Shown here in pieces: positions 39,730 to 48,749 of a DNA stretch of 64,000 bases. Both the position numbers and the translations under genes were made by a program. The DNA is from Corynebacterium canis (GTDB lineage Bacteria; Actinomycetota; Actinomycetes; Mycobacteriales; Mycobacteriaceae): contig NZ_CP047080.1 of assembly GCF_030408595.1 (NCBI RefSeq), positions 2,383,685-2,447,684 of the forward strand, in the 5' to 3' direction. The stretch's first letter is position 1, and every line of letters starts with the position of its first letter. The notes below the pieces were generated by a model. The model was given only the letters and a program-made list of their open reading frames with translations, was not told where the DNA came from and searched no databases.

Positions 39730-40350
39730 CTAGTCAAACTTGTACTCCTCGTTGCGCGTGCGCTTGATTTCAAAGAAGTGCGGGTACGCGGCGAGCTGCA
39801 CGGCGGCGTCGAAGATTTTGCCGGCGTCTTCGCCGCGCGGGATCCGGGTCAGCACGGGCCCGAAGAAGGCCACGTCGCCGACCTTCACCACTGGGGTTCC
39901 AACGTTATCTCCGACCGCGTCCATTGCTTCGTTGTGGTAGGAGCGCAATTGGCCGTCGAAGGTGGTGGTGTAGGCGGCGTCGAAACGTTCGGCGGGCAGC
40001 CCGCACGCCTCAAGTGCGGCGATGAGCGTTTCTTGGTATCCAGACTTGCTGAATTTCGGTGCCACTCCGCCGTTGTGGATGCGGGTGCCCAGTTCAGTGT
40101 AGAACTTGTCCAGAACGTCCAGCCCGTCGTTGACGGCTACGGCTGCGGAGACGCGGGCGGGTGCCCATGCTGCTTCCATCATGCGCTGGTAGTCGCCGGG
40201 CAGGTCGCGCCCGTGGTTGAGCACGGACAGGCTCATGGGCCGCCATTCCACTGTGACGTCGCGGACTTTTTCCACTTCTTTGATCCAGCGTGACGTGATC
40301 CAGCAATACGGACAGGTTGCGTCAAACCAGAACGTGACATTTGTGGTCAT
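39730..40350 (-). CDS. DsbA-like mycothiol-dependent nitroreductase (Rv2466c family)
   Basis: 206 residues from MTTNVTFWFDATCPYCWITS. Thioredoxin-fold active site Cys13-Pro-Tyr-Cys16, with an alpha-helical insert; the blocks PMSLSVLNHGRDLP, GTRIHNGG, GTPVVKVGDVAFFGPVL, IPRGEDAGK and YPHFFEIKRTR closely match from memory Mycobacterium Rv2466c, an enzyme that uses mycothiol as electron donor. Cytosolic thiol-dependent reductase is therefore the likely function. Beside pepN as in C. glutamicum. The start follows the stop of a small upstream gene by five bases, with GGTGAG as ribosome site. Confidence 0.85.
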   Translation of the reverse strand: MTTNVTFWFDATCPYCWITSRWIKEVEKVRDVTVEWRPMSLSVLNHGRDLPGDYQRMMEAAWAPARVSAAVAVNDGLDVLDKFYTELGTRIHNGGVAPKFSKSGYQETLIAALEACGLPAERFDAAYTTTFDGQLRSYHNEAMDAVGDNVGTPVVKVGDVAFFGPVLTRIPRGEDAGKIFDAAVQLAAYPHFFEIKRTRNEEYKFD

Positions 40351-40355
40351 TTTTC

Positions 40356-40577
40356 TCACCATGCTTCCGAGGATCGATGTGTTTTCATTGAGTCTGCTGC
40401 TAATCCCATCAGTTCATCCATGTACGCGCCTTGTGGTAGCGGTACGGTTCGCAGCGTTCGCAATGTACGTTGCTCGAACCCGTTTGCAATTTTCAAGGGG
40501 GCAACGGTGTCCTGCGGCAAGGTCGCACCTTCTGTATCGATCACGGCGACGGTGCGCCTTGCGGTGGCTTGGGTCAT
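40356..40577 (-). CDS. Small hypothetical protein upstream of the nitroreductase gene
   Basis: 73 residues from MTQATARRTVAVIDTEG. Not recognised. It contains an even mix of polar and hydrophobic residues without membrane segments and ends in a Ser/Arg/Glu/Trp tail. Its stop is five bases before the nitroreductase ATG, which takes its ribosome site from these last codons, so the two would be co-translated. An upstream ATG at 40637 in the same frame would add 20 residues and lie 27 bases from the divergent pepN ATG. GAGGGA precedes the start I chose but very closely. A real gene is likely but not certain. Confidence 0.5.
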   Translation of the reverse strand: MTQATARRTVAVIDTEGATLPQDTVAPLKIANGFEQRTLRTLRTVPLPQGAYMDELMGLAADSMKTHRSSEAW

Positions 40578-40664
40578 TCCCTCATAGTAATCACCGGTGG
40601 GCCCGCGCGGGAGGGCTCTAGGCCAATTCTCGGTCACATTTTGGGCTTACTACGCTAGGTAAGT

Positions 40665-43217
40665 ATGACCTCTCTTAACCTCACGCGGGCGGAGGCTCGG
40701 GCCCGCGCGGCACTCGTCAAAGTGCAGCATTACGATATTTCGCTCGACCTTTCCGAAAGCGAATCTACGTTCTCTTCGATTACCGTTGTGCGCTTCCATT
40801 CCGGCGCCGGCTCCACCTTTATTGACCTGCGCGCCGCGAAAGTCTCCGAAGTGCTTCTCGACGGCCGCGACATCACTCCCACCGTATATTCACCGGAAGC
40901 GGGCCTTCCGCTCGACCTTACGGAAGGTGAACATGCCCTTCGCATCACCGCCACCTGCGAATACACGCACACGGGTGAGGGCATGCACCGTTTCGTGGAT
41001 CCGGCCGACAATGAGCCATACCTATATACTCAGTTCGAAACGGCCTTTGCCAAGCAAGTGTTCGCATGCTTCGATCAGCCGGACATGAAGGCCACCTATT
41101 CCCTGCAGGTGATCACGCCCCAGGGGTGGCGGGTGATCGGCAATGGTGCGCAGCAGGTGGATTCCTCAGGCGAGCGCCTGATCCACACCTCCCAGGTGGA
41201 TTACCCGCTGTCCACCTACCTCGTTGCCGTATGCGCCGGCCCCTATCACGAGGTAACGGATACCTGGCGCGGCACCCTGACGCACCACCCGGAAACCCCG
41301 GCCGATCAGCCGCACGAGCTGGAGGTCCCGCTGGGCATCTACTGCCGCAAGTCCCTGGCCGAGCACCTCGATGCGGAACGGCTCTTTACCGAGACCAAAC
41401 AGGGTTTCGACTGGTACCACGAGCACTTCGGCATGGCGTACCCCTTCCACAAGTACGATCAGATCTTCTGCCCCGAATACAACTGGGGCGCCATGGAAAA
41501 CGCGGGCTGCGTCACCATTCGTGATGAATACGTGTTCGCCTCCAAGGTCACCGGATACCTGTACGAACGCCGCGCCGATACCGTGCTGCACGAGCTCGCC
41601 CATATGTGGTTCGGCGACCTCGTCACCATGGAATGGTGGGACGATCTGTGGCTCAACGAATCCTTTGCCACCTGGGCCGCAGCGCTGAGCCAATCCGAGG
41701 CGACCGAGTACCGCAACGCCTGGGTGACCTTTGCCAATGTGCAAAAGTCCTGGGCCTATCAGCAGGATCAGCTCCCCTCCACCCACCCCGTTTTCGCCGA
41801 CGCGGCCGACGTCCAAACGGCCGAACAGAACTTCGATGGCATCACCTATGCGAAGGGTGCCTCCCTGCTCAAACAGCTCCAAGCATACGTGGGCCGCGAC
41901 GCATTCTTAGCGGGCGTGCGCAGCCACTTTGCCAATCATGCGTTCAGTAATGCAACGTTTGCGGACCTGCTGAGGACGTTGGCCGCGGCGTCGAAACGCG
42001 ACCTGTCGGGGTGGGCAAACCAGTGGTTGACCACGACGGGCATCACCACGCTACGCCCACAATTCACAGTACAGAACGGCTGCTACCTCACCTTCGATGT
42101 GGCGCAATCCGGGGGTGAGCCGCGCGACCACCGCATCGCAATCGGCCTCTACTCGCTTATCGACGGCCGCGTCCAACGCACCCACCGCGTCGAACTCGAC
42201 GTCGCCGGTGCCACGACGCCGGTCCCGGAACTCAAGGAAGTTCCCGTGGCGGATCTCGTGCTGGTCAATGACGACGATCTCACGTATTGCACCATCGGCC
42301 TCGACCCCGAATCGCTCCGCTTTATCACCGAACACATTGGCGATATTAGCGATCCGATGCCGCGCACCCTGTGCTGGTCGGCCGCCTGGGAAATGACCCG
42401 CAACGCGCAGCTGCGGGCGCGCGACTTCCTCGAGTTGGTGATCCGTGGAGCGGGTGCGGAAACCGAAATCTCTGTATTGGAACGGCTGCTGGATCAGGCG
42501 CGCATCGCCGTCACCTCGTACGCCGACCCCGAATGGGCGCGGGAGGTCGGCAACGCCCGGCTATCGCGTTTCCTCCTCGCCGGTGCCCGCGCCGCCGAGC
42601 CAGGATCGGACTTCCAGCTAGCCTTTGTCAAGGCCTTGGCCAGGGTCCAGCTGCACGAAGAGGCGCTGGACTTCTTCCGCGACTTGGATCTGGCTGGTCT
42701 GGTTGTGGACCGGGATCTGCGGTGGCTGGCGCTGACGGCGTTGATCGCGCACGGAAAAGTGAAGGATGTCACGTCCACCATTTCGGGGGAACTTTCCCGT
42801 GACAATTCCTCCACAAGCCAAATGTTTGCTGAGCGTGCGCAAACAGCCGTCAACACCGCTGCGGCGAAACTCACCGCCTTCGAATCGTTGACCTCTGGCA
42901 CGCTCAGCAACCTCCAATTGCGCCATCAGCTGGAGGGCTTCACATGGGCTGGATCGAGTCCGAATCTTCAGCAATTCAATGAGCGTTTTTTCGAGTTGGC
43001 CCCAAGCATTTGGGCTGGCGGCTCCTCCGAAATCGCACTGAAAACGCTCGTGGGCCTCTACCCATCGTGGGACATTTCCGACGCAGGCCTCGCCCGCGCG
43101 GACGCATTCCTCACATCTGCTACCCACCCGGCGGGGTTAGTTCGCGTGATCTCGGAAGAGCGTTCTAGAGTCGAACGCGCGCTAAGAAACCGCAGGTACG
43201 ACGGCCAGAAACCTTAA
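40665..43217 (+). CDS. pepN: Aminopeptidase N (M1 zinc metallopeptidase)
   Basis: 850 residues. Cuts N-terminal residues from peptides in the cytoplasm. The exopeptidase motif GAMENAG is near residue 275, zinc motif HELAHMWFGDLVTM near residue 309, with the third ligand Glu in LWLNESFATWAA, and the catalytic Tyr in the region DGITYAKGASLLK. The C-terminal ERAP1-like helical domain completes the normal length of actinobacterial PepN. ATG follows AGGTAAGT closely; the leader is very short, so a leaderless or short-leader mRNA is possible. Confidence 0.96.
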   Translation: MTSLNLTRAEARARAALVKVQHYDISLDLSESESTFSSITVVRFHSGAGSTFIDLRAAKVSEVLLDGRDITPTVYSPEAGLPLDLTEGEHALRITATCEYTHTGEGMHRFVDPADNEPYLYTQFETAFAKQVFACFDQPDMKATYSLQVITPQGWRVIGNGAQQVDSSGERLIHTSQVDYPLSTYLVAVCAGPYHEVTDTWRGTLTHHPETPADQPHELEVPLGIYCRKSLAEHLDAERLFTETKQGFDWYHEHFGMAYPFHKYDQIFCPEYNWGAMENAGCVTIRDEYVFASKVTGYLYERRADTVLHELAHMWFGDLVTMEWWDDLWLNESFATWAAALSQSEATEYRNAWVTFANVQKSWAYQQDQLPSTHPVFADAADVQTAEQNFDGITYAKGASLLKQLQAYVGRDAFLAGVRSHFANHAFSNATFADLLRTLAAASKRDLSGWANQWLTTTGITTLRPQFTVQNGCYLTFDVAQSGGEPRDHRIAIGLYSLIDGRVQRTHRVELDVAGATTPVPELKEVPVADLVLVNDDDLTYCTIGLDPESLRFITEHIGDISDPMPRTLCWSAAWEMTRNAQLRARDFLELVIRGAGAETEISVLERLLDQARIAVTSYADPEWAREVGNARLSRFLLAGARAAEPGSDFQLAFVKALARVQLHEEALDFFRDLDLAGLVVDRDLRWLALTALIAHGKVKDVTSTISGELSRDNSSTSQMFAERAQTAVNTAAAKLTAFESLTSGTLSNLQLRHQLEGFTWAGSSPNLQQFNERFFELAPSIWAGGSSEIALKTLVGLYPSWDISDAGLARADAFLTSATHPAGLVRVISEERSRVERALRNRRYDGQKP

Positions 43218-43327
43218 CAAATCGTGGTCTTTCCTAAACGCGAAGGGTTGAGCGGGGGTAGTAAAGATGAAGAGCATTTCATTTAAATCTCACGCGAGCT
43301 TCACCTTCGCGTTTCATACTGAAATGT

Positions 43328-43717
43328 ATGAAAAATCTTGGTCGCTTTGTGCCTCTCGTCGGAGCACTCGGAGGTCTCGTGGTGCTCGCGGTGGGTGGCA
43401 CGGCACTCGCGGGTGGCACAGCCGAACCCAAGATTGATCCCAAGCCCGTCACGTTTAAGGTAACCACAACTCCCCCAGAAAAAACGGAGGAAACACTGAC
43501 CTCGGAGCCCGCGCCGGAACCCCAACCTGACCCCGCGCCGGCGCCGGAGCCCATTCAAAACAATCCGGCGGCGCCGGCCCCGCAGCAGCAGGCGCCTCCA
43601 CCGGCGGCGCCCCCTCCCCTACCTCCACTGCCTCAAATCGAAATCCCCATCCATATCCCACCTTTCGTTCCACCGGTGGTTCTTGATGATGACGACTTTG
43701 ACTTTGAGGATGATTGA
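43328..43717 (+). CDS. Proline-rich membrane-anchored protein, coupled to a sensor kinase
   Basis: 129 residues. An N-terminal hydrophobic helix (FVPLVGALGGLVVLAVGGTA) acts as signal or anchor. Then come a Pro/Glu/Ala-rich region with PAPEP, PPPAAPPPLPPLPQ and a very acidic end (DDDDFDFEDD). No enzyme motif; it should stick out of the membrane through the cell wall zone. Its stop overlaps the TTG start of the histidine kinase (TTGA), which ties the two translationally and suggests an accessory or sensory role for the kinase. No family recognised. Confidence 0.7.
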   Translation: MKNLGRFVPLVGALGGLVVLAVGGTALAGGTAEPKIDPKPVTFKVTTTPPEKTEETLTSEPAPEPQPDPAPAPEPIQNNPAAPAPQQQAPPPAAPPPLPPLPQIEIPIHIPPFVPPVVLDDDDFDFEDD

Positions 43718-45207
43718 TTTTGAATTGGATTGGCACTTCAGTTCGTTGGCGGATCGTCCTTTGGATTGTGGCGACCGTATTGTTGGCGCTGTTAGCCGTA
43801 ACGCTGACCACGCGTACGATTTTGCGATCCCAAGTCGTCGCCGAAGCGAATTCCTCCGTCGAACTAGAAATCAACGAATTTAGAGCCTTTGTTCAGCAAG
43901 GCACCAACCCTAAGACCTCGAAACCGATTACTGATACCCGCGAGCTGATCGAGCTGTATTTGGCCCGCCAGATGGTGGGCCCGGACGAATTGCTTGTGGG
44001 CCGCGCTAATGACGCATTATTGCAGGTAGACCTGTCCGCCCTCACGGAAAGTTATATCCCTAAAGATAAGGATAAGATCGGCAAGGTTGTCGGCACGATC
44101 ATGGATTCCGATAAGGTTTCCGGCGTTATGCACGACGATGAGCTGGGCACGATTCACTGGGGCCGTGTGGACGTGGTGACCAATAACAAGGAGACCGGTT
44201 CCTTCGCCGTGATGGTGTTTACGGATGAATCGCAACGCCAGGTGACGGAGCAGACCGCGGTGATCGCGAGCGTCGGCGCCGGCGGTTTGGCCATGACGGT
44301 GCTGATCGCGTGGCTGGTGGCCGGCCAGATCCTGGTTCCCATCCGAAATCTGCGGAAGGTGGCGTCCGGCATTACCGATACTGATCTCACCCGGCGCGTC
44401 CCAGTCGCCGGTAATGACGAGATTGCCCAGCTCGCGATTACCTTCAACGATATGTTGGACCGGCTGGAGGCCGCATACCAGGTGCAACGGCAGTTTGTCG
44501 ACGACGCGGGACACGAGCTCCGCACGCCCATTACGGTGATCCGGGGCCAGCTCGAGTTGTTGGAAGTTGCCACCGAGGATCAGCGTGATCGTTCGGTCGC
44601 CCTCGCGATCACCGAGCTGGATCGCATGACCCGCATTGTGACGGATCTGTTAACGCTGGCCATCGCGAATTCCGCAGATTTTATTACCACCGCCAAGGTC
44701 GATGCTGCGGAACTTCTGATCGATATCGAAGAAAAGGCGCTGGTCATGGCCATCCGTGACGTTGTAATTACAGGCGTAGCAGAGGGCCAGGTGGTGTTGG
44801 ATGAGCAGCGCGTCACGCAGGCGATGTTGGAGCTTTACAATAACGCCGTCAGCCACACCATGCCGGGCGACCAGATCGAATTGGGCAGCGCCTTTTTGAA
44901 TACCGGCCCGGACCGCTTGCTGCGCCTGTGGGTGAAGGACCATGGCCCCGGCATCCCGGAGGACAAGCTGCCCACGCTGTTCGACCGCTTTACCCGCGCC
45001 GATGGCGCGAGCCGGGATACCCGCACCCGCAATAAGCACGGTGCCGGTTTGGGCTTGTCCATCGTCCGGGCGATTGCAGACGCCCATAATGGCTGCGCCT
45101 GGGTGGAGTCCACTGTGAATGTGGGGTCCACGTTCGGCCTAGATCTTCCGGCCCCCGAATTCATCGACCAAGACTTAGACCTAGACCCCTTGGAGGACCC
45201 TTCATGA
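43714..45207 (+). CDS. Two-component sensor histidine kinase
   Basis: 497 residues from a TTG that overlaps the preceding stop. Two transmembrane helices (about residues 13-33 and 183-203) frame a ~150-residue extracellular sensor. A HAMP linker follows (IRNLRKVASGITDTDLTRRV), then the dimerisation domain with the phosphorylated His near residue 267 in AGHELRTPITVI, and the ATPase domain with N-box ELYNNAVSHT, G1 DHGPGIPEDKL and G2 GAGLGLSIV. The extracellular ligand is unknown. Forms an operon with the response regulator (four-base overlap) and the transporter and kinase genes after it. Confidence 0.9.
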   Translation: MILNWIGTSVRWRIVLWIVATVLLALLAVTLTTRTILRSQVVAEANSSVELEINEFRAFVQQGTNPKTSKPITDTRELIELYLARQMVGPDELLVGRANDALLQVDLSALTESYIPKDKDKIGKVVGTIMDSDKVSGVMHDDELGTIHWGRVDVVTNNKETGSFAVMVFTDESQRQVTEQTAVIASVGAGGLAMTVLIAWLVAGQILVPIRNLRKVASGITDTDLTRRVPVAGNDEIAQLAITFNDMLDRLEAAYQVQRQFVDDAGHELRTPITVIRGQLELLEVATEDQRDRSVALAITELDRMTRIVTDLLTLAIANSADFITTAKVDAAELLIDIEEKALVMAIRDVVITGVAEGQVVLDEQRVTQAMLELYNNAVSHTMPGDQIELGSAFLNTGPDRLLRLWVKDHGPGIPEDKLPTLFDRFTRADGASRDTRTRNKHGAGLGLSIVRAIADAHNGCAWVESTVNVGSTFGLDLPAPEFIDQDLDLDPLEDPS

Positions 45208-45866
45208 GCCGCATCCTGATCGCTGAAGATGATCACGGCATTGCAGACTTTATCCACCGCGGCCTCACCGCGGCAGGCTTCGCCTGCACGATTACGGAAA
45301 GCGGCGATGAGGCCTTTTCGCTGGCCAATTCGGGTGCCTACGATCTCCTGATCTTGGACTTGGGGCTGCCCGAGGTGGATGGCGGCGAGGTGCTCAGCCA
45401 ATTACGAAAGGCGAAAAACAACCTCCCGGTGATCGTGCTCACGGCGCGCACGAAGATTGAAGACCGGGTGCGTACCCTGGAAGGAGGGGCCGATGATTAT
45501 ATGCCGAAGCCTTTTCAGTTTGCGGAATTGTTGGCGCGCGTAAAGCTGCGCCTGACGGACCGCAATACTCGGGACAGCGATACCAATATTTTGTCCCGTG
45601 GAAATCTTTCCCTTGATTTACGGACCCAACGAGTCCATGTTGCAGGCAAAACTCACGACTTGACCCGCCGCGAAGCCAGCCTGCTTGAAACGTTTTTGCG
45701 GCACCCCGACCAGGTTCTGTCCCGCGCCCAATTGCTCAGCAAGGTGTGGGGCATGGACTTTGACCCAGGCTCGAACGTCGTCGACGTGTACGTGCGCACC
45801 CTTCGCAAGAAGATCGGCGCGAAGCGCGTGGAAACGGTTCGCGGCACTGGGTATCGATTGAGGTGA
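45204..45866 (+). CDS. OmpR-type response regulator
   Basis: 220 residues. Receiver domain with acidic pocket EDD (residues 8-10), phosphorylated Asp52 in LLILDLGLPEVDG, the Thr in VLTARTK, and Lys in MPKPF. The C-terminal winged helix begins after residue 125 and contains TRREASLLETFLRHPDQVLS and VVDVYVRTLRKKIG with the final hairpin GTGYRLR. The start overlaps the kinase stop (ATGA). The adjacent transporter and glycerate kinase genes are the natural first targets, by context only. Confidence 0.92.
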   Translation: MSRILIAEDDHGIADFIHRGLTAAGFACTITESGDEAFSLANSGAYDLLILDLGLPEVDGGEVLSQLRKAKNNLPVIVLTARTKIEDRVRTLEGGADDYMPKPFQFAELLARVKLRLTDRNTRDSDTNILSRGNLSLDLRTQRVHVAGKTHDLTRREASLLETFLRHPDQVLSRAQLLSKVWGMDFDPGSNVVDVYVRTLRKKIGAKRVETVRGTGYRLR

Positions 45867-45870
45867 AACA

Positions 45871-47421
45871 ATGCACGACGACTGTGCAGCTACAGTTCCA
45901 ATAAAAGCAGTCGAACTCCCCGAACAATCCGGCCCCGCCCGGTGGTCCACCAAGCCTCCGAGCACGCAGGAATACGAACGCCCGCGTACCCAATTCTCCA
46001 TGCCCCCATGGCGAAAGATCACGCCGCCGATAGTCGGCTTCCTGATCCTCGTATCGCTGCTCACCCGCATGCCGGAGGACCTCAACTCCGATGCGAAACT
46101 CACGTTGACCACCTTCGCGGCCGCGGTTTGGTTCTGGGTGTTCACGGATATCGACGATACGTATATCGCGCTCAGCGCCGCGACGATCCTCACGGTCGCC
46201 GGTGTCATCCCCGTATCCGAGCTCTATGGCACGCTCGGGGATGACACCGTGTGGCTGCTGATCGGCGCGTTTATCATCGCATCTGCTGTATCCGCCTCCG
46301 GCCTCGCGGAGCGGGGCGCCATCGGTATCACCCGCGGCGTGACCTCGCCGCGCGTCCTTGTCCACCTCATTACCCTGACCATCGTGTGCACCGTGTATGC
46401 GGTGCCCGCCACCTCAGGGCGCGCGGCACTGGTGATCCCAGTGTTCCTCGCCCTCGCCCACGCCCTCGGGGAACGGGATCGCTGGCTGACTCAATCGCTA
46501 AGTTTGATCTTCCCGGTGACCATCCTGTTCTCCGCCGTGGGTTCCCTAATCGGCGCCGGCGCGCACCTGATCACCAACCAGATCCTCACCGCGAACAGCC
46601 TGGAGGCGATCAGCTTCACCCAGTGGTTGCTCTTCGGCCTGCCGCTGGCGCTCATTTCCTCCCACGGGGCGGCGGAGGTGATCCTGTTCCTGACCACCAC
46701 CAAGGAACAGCGCCGCTCCGAGATCGATATCAATGCGGACGCCTTCAGCGAAAACACCCGCGCGCTGACCTCTTGGGAGATCCGCACGCTGCTGGTGTTG
46801 ATTATTTCCGTGGTGCTGTGGAGCACGGAAAACCTACACGGAATCCATCCAGCCCTCGTGGCCCTGATCGGCGGCCTGCTGATCACCTGCCCGTGTTTCG
46901 GTTCCGTCACGCTCAGCGACGCGATCAAAAAGATCCCCTGGTCACTGCTGCTTTTTATGGCATCCACCCTGACCATGAGCCGCGCATTGTCCCACTCCGG
47001 TGCCGCCGAGGTACTGGCGCACGCGCTGCTCAGCACGCCGTCGCACAATGTGTTCGCCGGGATCATCTTTATCGTGACGGTGATCCTGCTCTCCACATTC
47101 GCGCACCTGGTGGTGCAATCGCGATCTGCCCGTTCCGCAGTGCTGATCCCCCTGGTGATCTTGCTGGCCCCCAGCGTGGGCGTGAACCCCATCGCCGCGG
47201 CGTTTATTTCCACCGCCGCCGCCGGGTTCTGCCACACTTTGCCGGCATCTGCTAAGCCGTTGGCCATGTTTAAGGCCGTAGGCAATGAAACCAATGTCGA
47301 TGTATTCGATGAAAAACAGCTGCTCCGCGTAGCCGTATTCCTCCTGCCAATGCACCTAGTGCTGTGCCTAGTGTTTGCCTTTGGCATTTGGCCGCTGCTG
47401 GGACTTCCGGTATTCCAATAA
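45871..47421 (+). CDS. DASS/SLC13-family anion transporter
   Basis: 516 residues. A ~50-residue polar N-terminus precedes about 11-12 membrane segments with the SLC13 pattern (TIDDTYIALSAATILTV-like opening, GLAERGAIGITRG, ATSGRAALVIPVFLALAHAL). SLC13 members move di- and tricarboxylates, sulfate or related anions with sodium. The ATG is four bases after the response-regulator stop and the glycerate kinase starts 35 bases after its end, so uptake of glycerate or a compound that yields it is a reasonable guess. Substrate not shown by sequence. GAGGTGA is the ribosome site. Confidence 0.85.
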   Translation: MHDDCAATVPIKAVELPEQSGPARWSTKPPSTQEYERPRTQFSMPPWRKITPPIVGFLILVSLLTRMPEDLNSDAKLTLTTFAAAVWFWVFTDIDDTYIALSAATILTVAGVIPVSELYGTLGDDTVWLLIGAFIIASAVSASGLAERGAIGITRGVTSPRVLVHLITLTIVCTVYAVPATSGRAALVIPVFLALAHALGERDRWLTQSLSLIFPVTILFSAVGSLIGAGAHLITNQILTANSLEAISFTQWLLFGLPLALISSHGAAEVILFLTTTKEQRRSEIDINADAFSENTRALTSWEIRTLLVLIISVVLWSTENLHGIHPALVALIGGLLITCPCFGSVTLSDAIKKIPWSLLLFMASTLTMSRALSHSGAAEVLAHALLSTPSHNVFAGIIFIVTVILLSTFAHLVVQSRSARSAVLIPLVILLAPSVGVNPIAAAFISTAAAGFCHTLPASAKPLAMFKAVGNETNVDVFDEKQLLRVAVFLLPMHLVLCLVFAFGIWPLLGLPVFQ

Positions 47422-47455
47422 CCCTCCAACGACCTTTCAAGGACTGAGTCACACA

Positions 47456-48673
47456 ATGACTGTATATATGCCCGAGCGTATTCTTGTTGCCCCATCAGGT
47501 TTCAAGGAAAGCCTCTCCGCCATCGAAGTTGCCGACGCCATCGCCGCAGGTGTGCGGCGCGTGTACCCCGGCGTCCACGTGGACACCTACCCGGTTCCCG
47601 ACGGCGGCGAAGGCACCTTGGAGATCCTGGCCACCCGCGCCGAAACCATCCCCCACAGCCTCGAAGTCACCGGCCCGGTCGGGCGCAGCGTGACCGCCAC
47701 CTGGCTGGAATTGCCAAACCACACCGGCGTGATCGAAATGGCCTCCGCCGCGGGCCTGCGCTTGGTTCCGCACGACCAGCGCGACCCCGGCGCGACCACC
47801 ACATTTGGGGTCGGACAGCTCATTGCGGATGCCCTGGACCACGGCATGCGGCACATCATCGTCGGCTGCGGGGATTCCGGCACCAGCGATGGTGGCGCGG
47901 GTGCCCTCCAGGCCCTTGGCGTGCGCATACTCGACGCGCGTGGAGCTGAAATCCCGGCGGGCGGTGCTGCGCTCATCGATGCCGCGGCCGTCGATACGTC
48001 TGGTTTGCATCCGGCGTGGAAATGCGCAAAGGTGCAGCTCGCCTGTAATATGCATAATGTGTTTACGGGACCGCGCGGCGTGGCCGCCGTTTTCGGGCCG
48101 CAGAAGGGGGCTTCTCCGGAGCAAGTGTCGCTTCTCGACGCCGCGCTCACCAACTTTGCTCGCCTGCTTACCGAACACTGCTCCCCCACCGTCGACCTGT
48201 ACACCGGACCAGGCACCGGCGCATCCGGAGGCCTGGGTGCGGGCCTTGCCGCGCTCGGCGCACAGCTAGAAAACCGATTCGATGTGCTGTTGGGTAGCGT
48301 TTCCGCTGGACCGACCGGCTCCTTGGACGAACTCATCGCACAGGCGGACCTCATTATCACCGCCGAGGGCGCCATCGATTTCCAAACGCCACACGGCAAG
48401 GTTCCCGCCGAAATCGCGCGCCGCGCACAAACCACCGGAGTGCCCGTGCTGGCGTTGGCCGGATCGTTGGGCAAAGGGGCGCCGAGCGTGCACGATGTGG
48501 GTATCAGCGCCATCGCTTCCATCATGAACGTACCCATGGATTTCGAACAGGCTGTCAAGAATGGCGGCACCCTGCTTGCCGACGCCACGGAACGCACCAT
48601 GCGGCTCGTGCAACTCGGCTCAGCCATCAATGGGCGGAGCGCGCGCAAGGCCTTAAGGCTTCAAGCTGTGTAA
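47456..48673 (+). CDS. glxK: Glycerate kinase (type I, GlxK/GarK)
   Basis: 405 residues. It phosphorylates D-glycerate with ATP; 2-phosphoglycerate is the usual product of the type I class. Family blocks: ILVAPSGFKESLSAIEVADA at the N-terminus, PVPDGGEGTLEIL, CGDSGTSDGGAGALQALG and GTGASGGLGAGL. Two starts are possible (47456 and 47468); I use the first, which has AGGA about 13 bases upstream, a weak position. Last gene of the two-component–transporter operon. It would carry glycerate into lower glycolysis. Confidence 0.9.
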   Translation: MTVYMPERILVAPSGFKESLSAIEVADAIAAGVRRVYPGVHVDTYPVPDGGEGTLEILATRAETIPHSLEVTGPVGRSVTATWLELPNHTGVIEMASAAGLRLVPHDQRDPGATTTFGVGQLIADALDHGMRHIIVGCGDSGTSDGGAGALQALGVRILDARGAEIPAGGAALIDAAAVDTSGLHPAWKCAKVQLACNMHNVFTGPRGVAAVFGPQKGASPEQVSLLDAALTNFARLLTEHCSPTVDLYTGPGTGASGGLGAGLAALGAQLENRFDVLLGSVSAGPTGSLDELIAQADLIITAEGAIDFQTPHGKVPAEIARRAQTTGVPVLALAGSLGKGAPSVHDVGISAIASIMNVPMDFEQAVKNGGTLLADATERTMRLVQLGSAINGRSARKALRLQAV

Positions 48674-48749
48674 CGAACAACCTTAAAATTCGGCACATTT
48701 TCAAGTTTCCACTAGCGAATATTCAGGAAGCGCGCCTAAGCTTTGCACT

